Below, piece after piece: positions 1-7,732 of a DNA stretch of 64,000 bases; positions within the stretch are counted from its first letter, which is position 1, and each line of letters starts with the position of its first letter. Below the pieces are notes generated by a model that made no database searches, was not told the origin of the DNA, and saw nothing but the letters and a program-made list of their open reading frames with translations. Location: assembly GCF_000282315.2 (NCBI RefSeq), contig NZ_AKJN02000007.1, positions 434,001-498,000 on the forward strand, read 5' to 3'. A program made the translations under genes and the position numbers. This DNA comes from Pseudomonas sp. GM41(2012). GTDB lineage: Bacteria; Pseudomonadota; Gammaproteobacteria; Pseudomonadales; Pseudomonadaceae.

Positions 1-1299
1 ATGCCCGAATACGTTAATTGGCTCCGTCACGCTTCGCCTTACATCAACGCCCACCGCGATTGCACCTTCGTCGTCATGCTGCCCGGCGACGGCGTGGAGC
101 ACCCGAATTTCGGCAATATCGTCCACGACCTGGTGCTGTTGCACAGTCTGGGCGTGCGATTGGTGCTGGTTCACGGTTCCCGTCCGCAAATTGAAACCCG
201 CCTGGCTGCGCGCGGCCTGACCCCGCATTACCACCACGGCATGCGCATCACCGATGCTGCAACGCTGGAGTGTGTGATCGATGCGGTGGGCCAGCTGCGT
301 ATCGCCATCGAAGCTCGGCTGTCCATGGACATGGCCTCATCGCCGATGCAGGGCTCGCGTCTGCGGGTGGCCAGCGGCAACCTGGTGACGGCGCGGCCGA
401 TTGGCGTGCTGGAAGGTGTCGACTATCACCACACCGGCGAAGTGCGTCGGGTCGACCGCAAGGGCATCAATCGCCTGCTGGATGAGCGCTCCATCGTGCT
501 GCTGTCGCCGTTGGGTTACTCGCCGACCGGTGAGATTTTCAACCTCGCCTGCGAAGACGTCGCCACCCGCGCGGCCATCGATCTGGGGGCGGACAAGCTG
601 CTGTTGTTCGGCGCTGACCTCGGTCTGATCGATGAAAACGGTCGTCTGGTTCGTGAGTTGCGGCCGCAACAAGTGCCGGCGCATCTGCAGCGCCTGGGCA
701 GCAACTATCAGGCAGAGCTGCTGGATGCGGCCGCTGAGGCCTGTCGCGGTGGCGTGGCGCGCAGTCATATCGTCAGCTACGCCGAAAATGGCGCGCTGCT
801 GACCGAACTGTTCACCCGTGACGGTGGCGGTACGCTGGTGGCCCAGGAGCAATTCGAGATTGTGCGCGAAGCGGCCATCGAAGACGTCGGTGGTTTGCTG
901 GATTTGATCAGCCCGCTGGAAGAGCAGGGCATTCTGGTGCGGCGTTCCCGCGAGGTGCTGGAGCGTGAGATCGAGCAGTTCAGTGTGGTCGAACGCGAAG
1001 GCATGATCATCGCGTGTGCGGCGCTGTATCAGATTGCTGATTCGGATGCGGGCGAGTTGGCGTGTCTGGCGGTGAACCCGGAATACCGCCATGGCGGTCG
1101 TGGTGATGAGCTGCTGGAGCGCATCGAAACTCGTGCCCGGGCGCAGGGGCTGAAAACCCTGTTCGTATTGACGACCCGCACCGCTCACTGGTTTCGCGAG
1201 CGTGGGTTTGTGCCGAGCAGTGTTGAACGTCTGCCATCAGCGCGGGCGTCGCTGTACAACTATCAGCGTAATTCGAAGATCTTCGAAAAAACCTTGTAA
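1..1299 (+). CDS. argA: N-acetylglutamate synthase (amino-acid N-acetyltransferase)
   Basis: Cytoplasmic enzyme for the first step of arginine synthesis: it transfers acetyl from acetyl-CoA to glutamate. The 432-residue protein has an N-terminal amino-acid-kinase-like domain (about 20-275, with a VLVHGSRPQI nucleotide/arginine-fold motif) and a C-terminal GNAT acetyltransferase domain (about 290-430, containing CLAVNPEYRHGGRGDELLE, the acetyl-CoA pyrophosphate loop). That length is usual for Pseudomonas ArgA. The ATG is the first base of the window, so its ribosome-binding site and promoter cannot be seen. A palindromic repeat begins right after the stop codon. Feedback inhibition by arginine is expected from the family. 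Confidence 0.96.
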   Translation: MPEYVNWLRHASPYINAHRDCTFVVMLPGDGVEHPNFGNIVHDLVLLHSLGVRLVLVHGSRPQIETRLAARGLTPHYHHGMRITDAATLECVIDAVGQLRIAIEARLSMDMASSPMQGSRLRVASGNLVTARPIGVLEGVDYHHTGEVRRVDRKGINRLLDERSIVLLSPLGYSPTGEIFNLACEDVATRAAIDLGADKLLLFGADLGLIDENGRLVRELRPQQVPAHLQRLGSNYQAELLDAAAEACRGGVARSHIVSYAENGALLTELFTRDGGGTLVAQEQFEIVREAAIEDVGGLLDLISPLEEQGILVRRSREVLEREIEQFSVVEREGMIIACAALYQIADSDAGELACLAVNPEYRHGGRGDELLERIETRARAQGLKTLFVLTTRTAHWFRERGFVPSSVERLPSARASLYNYQRNSKIFEKTL

Positions 1300-1300
1300 C

Positions 1301-1437
1301 CCTGTGGCGAGGGGGCTTGCCCCCGCTGGGCTGCGGAGCGGCCCCAAAACCGGTCAATGCGGTGTGCCTGACAGAACCGTATCGCTGATACAGGGAGTCC
1401 TTCGGCCTCCAACGGGGGCAAGCCCCCTCGCCACAGG
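1301..1437. repeat. Palindromic intergenic repeat, family B (GTGGCGAGGGG type)
   Basis: The left arm (1301-1330, CCTGTGGCGAGGGGGCTTGC then CCCCGCTGGG) is the inverse of the right arm (1411-1437). The core carries GCTGCGGAGCGGCCCCAAAA. Related copies lie at 12610-12742, 24515-24624 and 40123-40246. It fills the gap between the convergent argA and tauA-like genes and could fold in both transcripts as a 3'-end stabiliser or terminator. It resembles the extragenic palindromes common in fluorescent pseudomonads. Confidence 0.85.
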
Positions 1438-1446
1438 TTCAGCGTG

Positions 1447-2436
1447 TTACTCCGTGACAAACTTCGCACTGACATAGGGCGAATAATCCGGCAGCACCGT
1501 CTCGACCTTCCCTTGTTCCTTCAAGAACTTCGCCGTCTCGCCAATCGCCTTGGCCGTGCCGCCGTCCAGCAGCGCGGTGGTCTGTTGGGCTTTGGCATCC
1601 GGGAACGTGGAACCGGCCAGCAACTCCGGCACATCGACGGCATTGGCGCCGGTCAGTTTGGCGATTTTTTGCACCGGTACCGAGTCAGCAGTCCAGCTGT
1701 CCTTATGCGCGGCATAGTCGGCGAACGAGTCCAGCGTGACCTTGGCGAATTTGGCCACCACCTCTGGGTGCTTCTCGGCGTAATCCTTGCGCGCGACCCA
1801 GACCTCGAAGGTCGGTGCACCCCATTGGCCGACCTGTGCCGCGTCGGTCAAGGTCTTGCCGGTCTTGCGAATTTCCCCCAGGGCGGGTGACCAGACAAAC
1901 GCTCCATCGATGTCACCACGCTTCCACGCCGCCGCGATTTCCGCCGGTTGCAAATTCACCACTTTGACTTTCGAGGCATCCAGGCCCCAGTGCTTCAACG
2001 CACCCAGCAAACTGTAGTGGGAGGTTGAAACGAAGGGGGTGGCGATGGTCTTGCCGATCAGATCTTCCGGTTTATCAATGCCGCTGCCGTTGCGCACCAC
2101 GAGTGCTTCAGCGGCGTTGATCTGGGCGGAAACAATGAACGCAACGATTGGCAGATTGCGCGAAGCAGCGGCTGCCAGCGGACTTGAACCGAGGTTGCCA
2201 ATCTGTACGTCGCCAGAAGCAATGGCAGTAACCACTTCCGGGCCGCTATTGAAACGACGCCAGTCAATTTTCTGGCCTATGGTTTTTTCGTACAGTCCGT
2301 CTGCCTGGGGGACTTTGCTGGGGTCGATGCCGGTTTGATAGCCGATTGTGAGGTTTGCAGCGTGAGCGCTGAAAGATATTATTAGCGATACACAAACTGT
2401 AACAATTGAGCCGGATAGTGCGCGTTTGGTGGTCAT
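1447..2436 (-). CDS. tauA: Taurine-type ABC transporter substrate-binding protein (TauA-like)
   Basis: Periplasmic binder for taurine or a related alkanesulfonate. The first 26 residues (MTTKRALS...SFSAHA) form a Sec signal peptide, and the mature protein starts ANLTIGYQTGIDPSKV. The 329-residue protein has the NMT1/SsuA-like fold, with GSGPEVV-type and ASGDVQIGNLGSSPLAAAAS segments typical of TauA. The tauB, tauC and tauD genes that normally follow are not in this window; convergent argA lies downstream. The gene diverges from the first OprD porin and sits beside the ssu cluster, so sulfur-starvation control is likely. It is either an orphan paralogue working with a distant TauBC or a binder with shifted specificity. 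Confidence 0.85.
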   Translation of the reverse strand: MTTKRALSGSIVTVCVSLIISFSAHAANLTIGYQTGIDPSKVPQADGLYEKTIGQKIDWRRFNSGPEVVTAIASGDVQIGNLGSSPLAAAASRNLPIVAFIVSAQINAAEALVVRNGSGIDKPEDLIGKTIATPFVSTSHYSLLGALKHWGLDASKVKVVNLQPAEIAAAWKRGDIDGAFVWSPALGEIRKTGKTLTDAAQVGQWGAPTFEVWVARKDYAEKHPEVVAKFAKVTLDSFADYAAHKDSWTADSVPVQKIAKLTGANAVDVPELLAGSTFPDAKAQQTTALLDGGTAKAIGETAKFLKEQGKVETVLPDYSPYVSAKFVTE

Positions 2437-2507
2437 GGCGCTGCCTTATCGATAGGGATTGATCGTGAGTTGCATCAAAGCTAATCGATCTAAAAAAAGG
2501 CTAACAA

Positions 2508-2589
2508 ATACCATTTAGGAATTAGCTTATGAGCCGGTGCCCGTGTCTCGGCTCAAGGGGGAGTGCGGAGCTAAATTCCTAAACGGTAT
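2508..2589. promoter_or_regulatory. Long imperfect inverted repeat, candidate activator-binding site
   Basis: The arm at 2508-2527 (ATACCATTTAGGAATTAGCT) is the inverse complement of 2569-2589 with one mismatch and one inserted base. A nested pair GAGCCG (2531-2536) and CGGCTC (2549-2554) lies inside. It sits about 125-205 bp upstream of the predicted sigma-54 promoter, the usual place for enhancer-binding-protein sites. The role as an upstream activating sequence is inference; it could also be an RNA hairpin or a mobile-element footprint. Confidence 0.5.
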
Positions 2590-2714
2590 GAAAAAGAATT
2601 GGGTGATTCTTTTTGGGTTTATGAAGCGTTCATTGCCCGGCAGGAGCGAATTTACTGGGGATTAGACTATGGTCGTAGACACACAAAGTTACGATTGACT
2701 TGTGAGTCACGGTC

Positions 2715-2730
2715 TGGCGCTAATCGTGCA
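2715..2730 (+). promoter_or_regulatory. Predicted sigma-54 (-24/-12) promoter of first OprD porin
   Basis: TGGCGCTAATCGTGCA places GG (2716-2717) exactly 10 bases before GC (2728-2729), the spacing that defines RpoN promoters. The match is TGGCrC-N5-kTGCA. The second porin has the same arrangement at 4406-4421 within a conserved CGGTCTGGC context, which strengthens the call. Confidence 0.6.
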
Positions 2731-2797
2731 TCTTAGGATCCGAGGCAATTAACCCCGGGCCAGGAACACAAGAATTAGAAACGATAGGAGCGAAACA

Positions 2798-4132
2798 ATG
2801 AACAAGTCCACCTTGGCTCTGGCCGTGGCCGTAGGGGTTTTGGCGCAGCAGGCAGGCGCCGCAGGTTTCCTGGAAGACAGCAAGGCTTCCGTCAGTTCCC
2901 GCACCATGTATTACAACAACGATAACCGAGAAGGCGGTGCGGATCAGAGAGAGACCGCTGAAGGCCTGAAGTTCGACTATCTGTCTGGTTTTACCCAAGG
3001 CACTGTCGGTTTCGGTATCGACGCCCAAGCTCTCGTCGGTATTCATCTGGACGGCGGCAAAGGTCACCACCCAGCCAACAACAACACGTTCTTCCCAAGC
3101 GACAGCGATGGTTCGGCCGTGCACGAGTGGAGCCGCGCGGCGGCCAACGTCAAGGCCCGCTTCTCGAAGACCGAAGCCCACCTGGGTGGCGCTCTGCAAC
3201 CGAACCTGCCGATCCTGGTAGCGAACGACAGCCGCGTGCTGCCACAGACCTTTGACGGTGGCACCATCACCTCGAAGGAAATCGACAACGTGACCCTTAA
3301 CGCGGGTCAGTTGGAGCACTCGGCGGGTCGCGCCTCTTCGAACTCCACCGGCCTGGCCGTGGCTGGCGGTACTCAGGACAGCAATCAGTTCCGTTACGCC
3401 GGTGCTGACTGGAAGGTCACCAAAGACCTGACCCTGCAGTACTACCACTCGAATCTGAAGGATTACTACAAACAGGACTTCCTTGGCCTGATTCACGTTT
3501 TCCCGATCGACGCCAACCAGTCCTTCAAGACAGACTTGCGCTATTTCGACAGCAGCTCCGTTGGCAAGAACGGCGACGCCGGCTATCGCTTCAATAACAA
3601 CAACGGTTTTGCCAGGACCCCGGGCGAGGTCGATAACAAGACCTGGAGCGCCATGTTCACCTACACCCTGGGTGGTAACGCCTTCCTGCTCGGTCACCAG
3701 CGCGTAAACGATGACGGCGGTTTCGTCTACCTGAACCAGGGCAACGTTGTGGATGGCAATGGTCATCCGGAAGCGAACGGAGGCGCGAGCTTCTACCTGT
3801 TCACCGATGCCATGATTAACGGTTTCGTCCGTGCCGGTGAAAACACCACCTTCGGTCAGTACTCCTATGACTTCGCAGCGTTGGGTGTACCGGGCCTGAA
3901 AACCTCGATCGCCTACCTGCACGGCGATAACATCAAGGCAACGAACGGCAGTGGCCCTGATGCATCCGAGTGGGAACGCGACATGCGGATCGACTACACC
4001 ATCCAGCAGGGCTCTCTTAAAGGTTTCGGCGTGACGTTGCGTAATGGCGTCTACCGTGGCAGTGAAGTCAGCAACAACCCTGATGTTGACCAGACTCGTC
4101 TGATCTTCAACTACACCTACAGCTTCTTGTAA
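2798..4132 (+). CDS. OprD-family outer-membrane porin (copy 1)
   Basis: A substrate-selective outer-membrane channel of 444 residues, normal for OprD/OpdX porins. The signal peptide MNKSTLALAVAVGVLAQQAG is followed by AAGFLEDSKASVSSRTMYYN, the typical mature N-terminus. The body has alternating amphipathic beta-strands and the protein ends TRLIFNYTYSFL, with the C-terminal aromatic residue needed for barrel assembly. The start is set by TAGGAG 8-13 bases upstream. It is followed by a terminator and then by a paralogue whose signal peptide is identical. Position among tauA, lsfA and ssu genes suggests uptake of organosulfur compounds, but the substrate cannot be read from the sequence. Confidence 0.93.
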   Translation: MNKSTLALAVAVGVLAQQAGAAGFLEDSKASVSSRTMYYNNDNREGGADQRETAEGLKFDYLSGFTQGTVGFGIDAQALVGIHLDGGKGHHPANNNTFFPSDSDGSAVHEWSRAAANVKARFSKTEAHLGGALQPNLPILVANDSRVLPQTFDGGTITSKEIDNVTLNAGQLEHSAGRASSNSTGLAVAGGTQDSNQFRYAGADWKVTKDLTLQYYHSNLKDYYKQDFLGLIHVFPIDANQSFKTDLRYFDSSSVGKNGDAGYRFNNNNGFARTPGEVDNKTWSAMFTYTLGGNAFLLGHQRVNDDGGFVYLNQGNVVDGNGHPEANGGASFYLFTDAMINGFVRAGENTTFGQYSYDFAALGVPGLKTSIAYLHGDNIKATNGSGPDASEWERDMRIDYTIQQGSLKGFGVTLRNGVYRGSEVSNNPDVDQTRLIFNYTYSFL

Positions 4133-4142
4133 TAGTCGTCAG

Positions 4143-4175
4143 AAAAAGCCTCGCCCGCCGGCGAGGCTTTTTTTT
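4143..4175 (+). terminator. Rho-independent terminator after OprD porin copy 1
   Basis: An inverted repeat AAAGCCTCGCC / GGCGAGGCTTT with a short loop is followed by a run of T, 11 bases after the porin stop codon. Confidence 0.9.
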
Positions 4176-4405
4176 GTGTTTTTTCAATATTCCAAATAGA
4201 GCTTACATAGTAATTTTTTATTCTTTTTAGCTTTTAATCCAACCGTCTAAAGTGGGTGGCTTATGAGCCGATACCTTGTGTCCCGACTCAGAGTAATAAC
4301 GCGAAGCTATATGCCTTAATGGCATGAAAAATGACGAAATAATTCTTTTTGTGTTTATCATGCGGGCCAAAATCACAGCGGTCAGGCCATCGCCGTCACA
4401 CGGTC

Positions 4406-4421
4406 TGGCACTCACCGGGCA
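4406..4421 (+). promoter_or_regulatory. Predicted sigma-54 (-24/-12) promoter of second OprD porin
   Basis: TGGCACTCACCGGGCA has GG (4407-4408), then 10 bases, then GC (4419-4420). The -24 box is a perfect TGGCAC, while the -12 box (GGGCA) is weaker than the TTGCA consensus. Upstream sequence (4258-4365) resembles the equivalent region ahead of copy 1. Confidence 0.55.
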
Positions 4422-4483
4422 TTTCAGGATCCAGGGCATTCGACCCAGGACCTCAAAAATTAGAAACGATAGGAGCGAAGCAA

Positions 4484-5845
4484 ATGAACAAGTCCACCTT
4501 GGCCCTGGCTGTGGCCGTAGGGGTTTTGGCGCAGCAGGCAGGCGCCGCCGGTTTCATCGAAGACAGCAAAGCTACTTTGGGGCTGCGTAACTTCTACATC
4601 AACACGGATTACCGTGACGGCACTGCCGAACCAAGCAGGAACGAAGAGTGGGGCCAAGGCTTCGATCTGCGCTTCACTTCCGGTTATACCCAAGGCACTG
4701 TCGGTTTCGGTATCGACGCCATCGGCCTGCTGGGTGTACGTCTGGATTCGGGCGGCGGCACTAATGGCAACGTTAACGCCAATGGCACCCCTGGTACCGC
4801 TTATGGCGGCACTGTTTTCCCAAGCGAGTCCAACGGCCAAGCGGTGGATAACTTCTCCAGCCTGGGCCTGACTGCCAAAGCCAAGATCTCCCAGACCGAA
4901 CTGAAGCTGGGTACCCTGCAGCCGAAGAACCCGGTAATCGTGACCAACGACGGTCGTCTGCTGCCGCAAACCTTTCAAGGTGGTCAGATCACCTCGAACG
5001 AAATCAAAGACCTGGCACTGGTCGGTGGCCAGATCGAGCACGCCAAAGGTCGTAACTCCAGCAACAACGAAGAGTTGTCGATTGCTGGTGCGAACTCTCC
5101 CACCGCTTCCGGTCGCGACAGCAACAAATTCTATTACGGTGGCGGTGACTACAAAATCACCAAAGACCTGACTGCCCAGTACTACTACGGCAACCTGGAA
5201 GATTTCTACAAGCAGCACTTCCTGGGTCTGGTTCACAACTGGGCAATCGGCCCGGGTGTTCTGAAATCCGACCTGCGCTACTTCAACAGCCGGGATGACG
5301 GCGCCAACGGTCACGACGCCAGCTACTTCACCTCTGGCAACTACAATGCGCCAAACGGTAAAGGCAAGGTCGACAACAACCTGTATAGCGGCCTGTTCCT
5401 GTATACCGTTGCCGGCCACACCTTCGGCGGCGGCTATCAGGCCAGCAACGGTAGCAGCGACTTCCCTTACTTGAACCAGGGTGACGGCGCTTCGGCTTAC
5501 CTGACTACCGACATGCAGATCCAGAAGTTCGCCCGTGCCGGCGAGCGCACTTGGCAAGCACGCTACTCGTATGACTTTGCCAAGGTCGGTGTACCAGGTC
5601 TGACGGCCGGTGTGATCTACCTGAAAGGTGATGAAATTGATACCGTCAACGCTCGCGGTGGCGAGTTGGCTAACGGTGCTTCCGAGTGGGAACGCGACCT
5701 GACTCTGGCTTACGTCGTACAAGAAGGCGCGCTGAAAAACCTTGGTGTCACGTGGAAAAACGCTATGTGGCGTACCGACCTGCCGAGCACTCGTTCGCAG
5801 GACGAAAACCGTCTGATCGTCAGCTACTCGATCCCGCTGTTGTAA
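4484..5845 (+). CDS. OprD-family outer-membrane porin (copy 2)
   Basis: A 453-residue outer-membrane channel paralogous to the porin just upstream. It begins with the same signal peptide (MNKSTLALAVAVGVLAQQAG) and shares the blocks SGYTQGTVGFGIDA, LPQTF-GG-ITS-EI and ASEWERD, but has different extracellular-loop insertions (for example the glycine/asparagine-rich GGGTNGNVNANG at about 87-98). The C-terminus RLIVSYSIPLL is a barrel-closing strand. The ATG at 4484 is chosen because it carries the signal peptide and the same AACGATAGGAGCGAAG ribosome-binding context as copy 1; an in-frame extension to 4349 is non-coding leader. The loop differences suggest two related but distinct substrates. 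Confidence 0.93.
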   Translation: MNKSTLALAVAVGVLAQQAGAAGFIEDSKATLGLRNFYINTDYRDGTAEPSRNEEWGQGFDLRFTSGYTQGTVGFGIDAIGLLGVRLDSGGGTNGNVNANGTPGTAYGGTVFPSESNGQAVDNFSSLGLTAKAKISQTELKLGTLQPKNPVIVTNDGRLLPQTFQGGQITSNEIKDLALVGGQIEHAKGRNSSNNEELSIAGANSPTASGRDSNKFYYGGGDYKITKDLTAQYYYGNLEDFYKQHFLGLVHNWAIGPGVLKSDLRYFNSRDDGANGHDASYFTSGNYNAPNGKGKVDNNLYSGLFLYTVAGHTFGGGYQASNGSSDFPYLNQGDGASAYLTTDMQIQKFARAGERTWQARYSYDFAKVGVPGLTAGVIYLKGDEIDTVNARGGELANGASEWERDLTLAYVVQEGALKNLGVTWKNAMWRTDLPSTRSQDENRLIVSYSIPLL

Positions 5846-5867
5846 TAGCACTCGCGTAACTGAAGTA

Positions 5868-5905
5868 AAAAAAGCCCCGCCTGGCATCTCGCCGGGCGGG
5901 GCTTT
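5868..5905 (+). terminator. Rho-independent terminator after OprD porin copy 2
   Basis: AAAAAGCCCCGCC pairs with GGCGGGGCTTTT around a short loop, 22 bases after the stop codon. The loop flanks CTGGC/GCCGG extend the stem. Confidence 0.9.
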
Positions 5906-6140
5906 TGCGTTTTCAAGTCAGGCTCACCCCCGTAAACCCTCCTCGAAGTTTCCCTCTTTGTGCAGCAACTCAAGGCCTTCTCGAACCTTGTGGGCGATAG
6001 TCGTCCTGTCCGCTGCCGAGGTCCAGTGAACACATTTTTAATATTCTTTTACGATCTAAATAAATCGATATTTATTCTTTTTAATGAATAAGAAATGCAG
6101 GCACAGTTGACCTCAACAAGCACTCACCAGGAGCAGCACC
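5906..6140 (+). promoter_or_regulatory. Upstream region of lsfA
   Basis: A 235-bp gap with no convincing gene. Its last 100 bases are AT-rich (ATATTTATTCTTTTTAATGA and on). The box AATGAATAA at 6083-6091 recurs at 6931-6939 upstream of ssuE. It may be part of a sulfur-starvation promoter activated by CysB, but I cannot assign -35 and -10 boxes with confidence. Confidence 0.35.
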
Positions 6141-6779
6141 ATGAGCCTCAGACTGGGCGATATTGCCCCCGACTTTGAACAGGATTCCAGCGCCGGCACC
6201 CTCCGTTTCCACGAATGGCTGGGCGATAGCTGGGGCGTGCTGTTTTCCCACCCGGCGGACTTCACCCCGGTGTGCACCACGGAGTTGGGCTTCACTGCCA
6301 AGCTCAAGGACGAATTTACCCAACGTGGTGTGAAAGCCATTGCCCTGTCCGTGGACCCGGTGGATTCGCACCACAAGTGGATCGAAGACATCAACGAAAC
6401 CCAGAACACCCTCGTCAACTTCCCGATCCTTGCCGATGCCGACCGGAAGGTCTCGGACCTCTACGACCTGATCCACCCGAACGCCAACGACACCCTGACC
6501 GTGCGTTCGCTGTTCGTGATCGACCCAAACAAAAAGGTTCGGCTGACCATCACCTACCCGGCGAGCACCGGCCGTAACTTCCATGAAATTCTGCGGGTGA
6601 TCGACTCGCTGCAACTCACCGACAACTACAAGGTGGCCACCCCGGCCAACTGGCAGGACGGTGATGAAGTAGTGATCGTGCCGTCGCTCAAGGACGAAGA
6701 CGAAATCAATAAACGTTTTCCCAAGGGCTATCGCGCGGTGAAGCCGTACCTGCGTCTGACGCCACAGCCCAATCGTTGA
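6141..6779 (+). CDS. lsfA: 1-Cys peroxiredoxin, sulfate-starvation-induced (LsfA)
   Basis: A thiol peroxidase that reduces H2O2 and organic peroxides. The 212-residue protein has the Prx6-class active site FTPVCTTE with the peroxidatic Cys at residue 45 and Thr42. The 1-Cys C-terminal domain includes PASTGRNFHEILRVIDSLQL. LsfA is known in Pseudomonas as a protein induced when sulfate is scarce and lies beside sulfonate genes, as here. The start is supported by CAGGAGCAGCACC upstream. A palindromic repeat follows. Confidence 0.93.
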   Translation: MSLRLGDIAPDFEQDSSAGTLRFHEWLGDSWGVLFSHPADFTPVCTTELGFTAKLKDEFTQRGVKAIALSVDPVDSHHKWIEDINETQNTLVNFPILADADRKVSDLYDLIHPNANDTLTVRSLFVIDPNKKVRLTITYPASTGRNFHEILRVIDSLQLTDNYKVATPANWQDGDEVVIVPSLKDEDEINKRFPKGYRAVKPYLRLTPQPNR

Positions 6780-6794
6780 ATTGAGATAACCACC

Positions 6795-6886
6795 CCTGTA
6801 GGAGCAAGGCTTGCCCGCGATGAGAGCGACTCGGTATTTCTGGCGTCAGGGATGACGCCATCGCGGGCAAGCCTTGCTCCTACAGG
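6795..6886. repeat. Palindromic intergenic repeat, family A (GTAGGAGC.AGGCTTGCCCGCGAT type)
   Basis: The 27-base arms 6795-6821 and 6860-6886 are perfect inverse complements around a 38-base loop. This is one of 13 family-A elements in the window, all between genes. The GCCCGCGAT / ATCGCGGGC core is the extragenic palindrome typical of P. fluorescens-group genomes. Confidence 0.9.
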
Positions 6887-7037
6887 GACCCGGGAAAAGC
6901 CATTTCATATAGAACTACAATGCATAACCAAATGAATAAATATGATTTATGGATATAACAATCCCCTGTTAAGGTCACTTCCATCAAAGCGAGATCGCAA
7001 GCCGCGAATCGCCAACACCGTTCAAGGAATCCTCTGA
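6887..7037 (+). promoter_or_regulatory. Upstream region of ssuE
   Basis: An AT-rich stretch (6905-6965) includes AATGAATAA at 6931-6939, shared with the lsfA upstream region. The ssu operon promoter is expected here and is probably CysB-dependent by family knowledge; exact boxes were not resolved. Confidence 0.4.
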
Positions 7038-7631
7038 ATGCTGGTCGTCTCACTCGGTGGCAGTCCCAGCCAACGCTCCCGTTCCGGGGTGCTGCTGGAG
7101 CGCTCCCAACGCTGGTTGCAGGAGCAAGGTGTGGAAGTGGTGAGTTACCAGGTACGGGACTTCCCGGCCGAAGACTTGCTGCATGCACGCTTCGACAGCC
7201 CGAAGGTGATCGACCTGCTGCAACAGATTGAAAACGCCGATGGCCTGCTGATCGCCACGCCGGTCTACAAAGCGTCGTTCTCCGGCGCATTGAAAACCGT
7301 GCTGGACCTGCTGCCCGAACGCGCCCTGGCCCACAAAGTGGTGTTGCCAATGGCCACCGGCGGCAGCATCGCCCATATGTTGGCGGTGGATTACGCGCTC
7401 AAGCCTGTGTTGTCGGCGTTGAAAGCCCAGGAAATGCTTCACGGGATTTTCGCCGTAGACAGCCAGATCGCTTACGGCGAAGGCAGCGTCCAGGCGCAGT
7501 TGGCACCGGAGCTGGAAGAAAGACTGAATGAATCGCTGGAGCTGTTTTTCAGCGCCATGGCCCGACGGCCCAAGCCGATCGATCCGAACCTGTTGAATGA
7601 ACGTTTATTGAGTGCTCGCTGGAGCATTTAA
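7038..7631 (+). CDS. ssuE: NAD(P)H-dependent FMN reductase for alkanesulfonate monooxygenase
   Basis: Supplies reduced FMN to SsuD. The 197-residue protein has a flavodoxin-like fold beginning MLVVSLGGSPSQRSRSGVLL (phosphate-binding loop SLGGSPSQRSR), then DGLLIATPVYKASFSGALK and LPMATGGSIAHML, all characteristic of SsuE/MsuE. It is the first gene of the ssuEADCBF operon, 101 bases ahead of ssuA. AAGGAATCC lies upstream of the ATG. Confidence 0.95.
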   Translation: MLVVSLGGSPSQRSRSGVLLERSQRWLQEQGVEVVSYQVRDFPAEDLLHARFDSPKVIDLLQQIENADGLLIATPVYKASFSGALKTVLDLLPERALAHKVVLPMATGGSIAHMLAVDYALKPVLSALKAQEMLHGIFAVDSQIAYGEGSVQAQLAPELEERLNESLELFFSAMARRPKPIDPNLLNERLLSARWSI

Positions 7632-7732
7632 GCCAGTACTTAAGCCACACCTGAAATTGATGTACTGGCCTTACTCGCCCGCTAACGGGCAAGCAGGTGC
7701 AGCCAAAACCCAACTGCAAAAAGGAGAGCGCC

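Larger units (their letters stand above)
2437..2797. other. Divergent regulatory region between tauA-like gene and first OprD porin
   Basis: This 361-bp gap holds no gene. It contains a long imperfect inverted repeat (2508-2589), a sigma-54-type promoter (2715-2730) and a leader of about 65 bases with AGGAG before the porin start. Much of it reappears in diverged form at about 4258-4483 ahead of the second porin. Shared blocks include GCTTATGAGCCG, ATTCTTTTTG, CACGGTCTGGC, AGGATCC and AATTAGAAACGATAGGAGCG. Confidence 0.75.

Noticed and set aside
6083..6130. A sigma-54 promoter upstream of lsfA (AGGCACAGTTGACC)
   Set aside because: There is a GG, but no GC ten bases further on, so the spacing rule fails.
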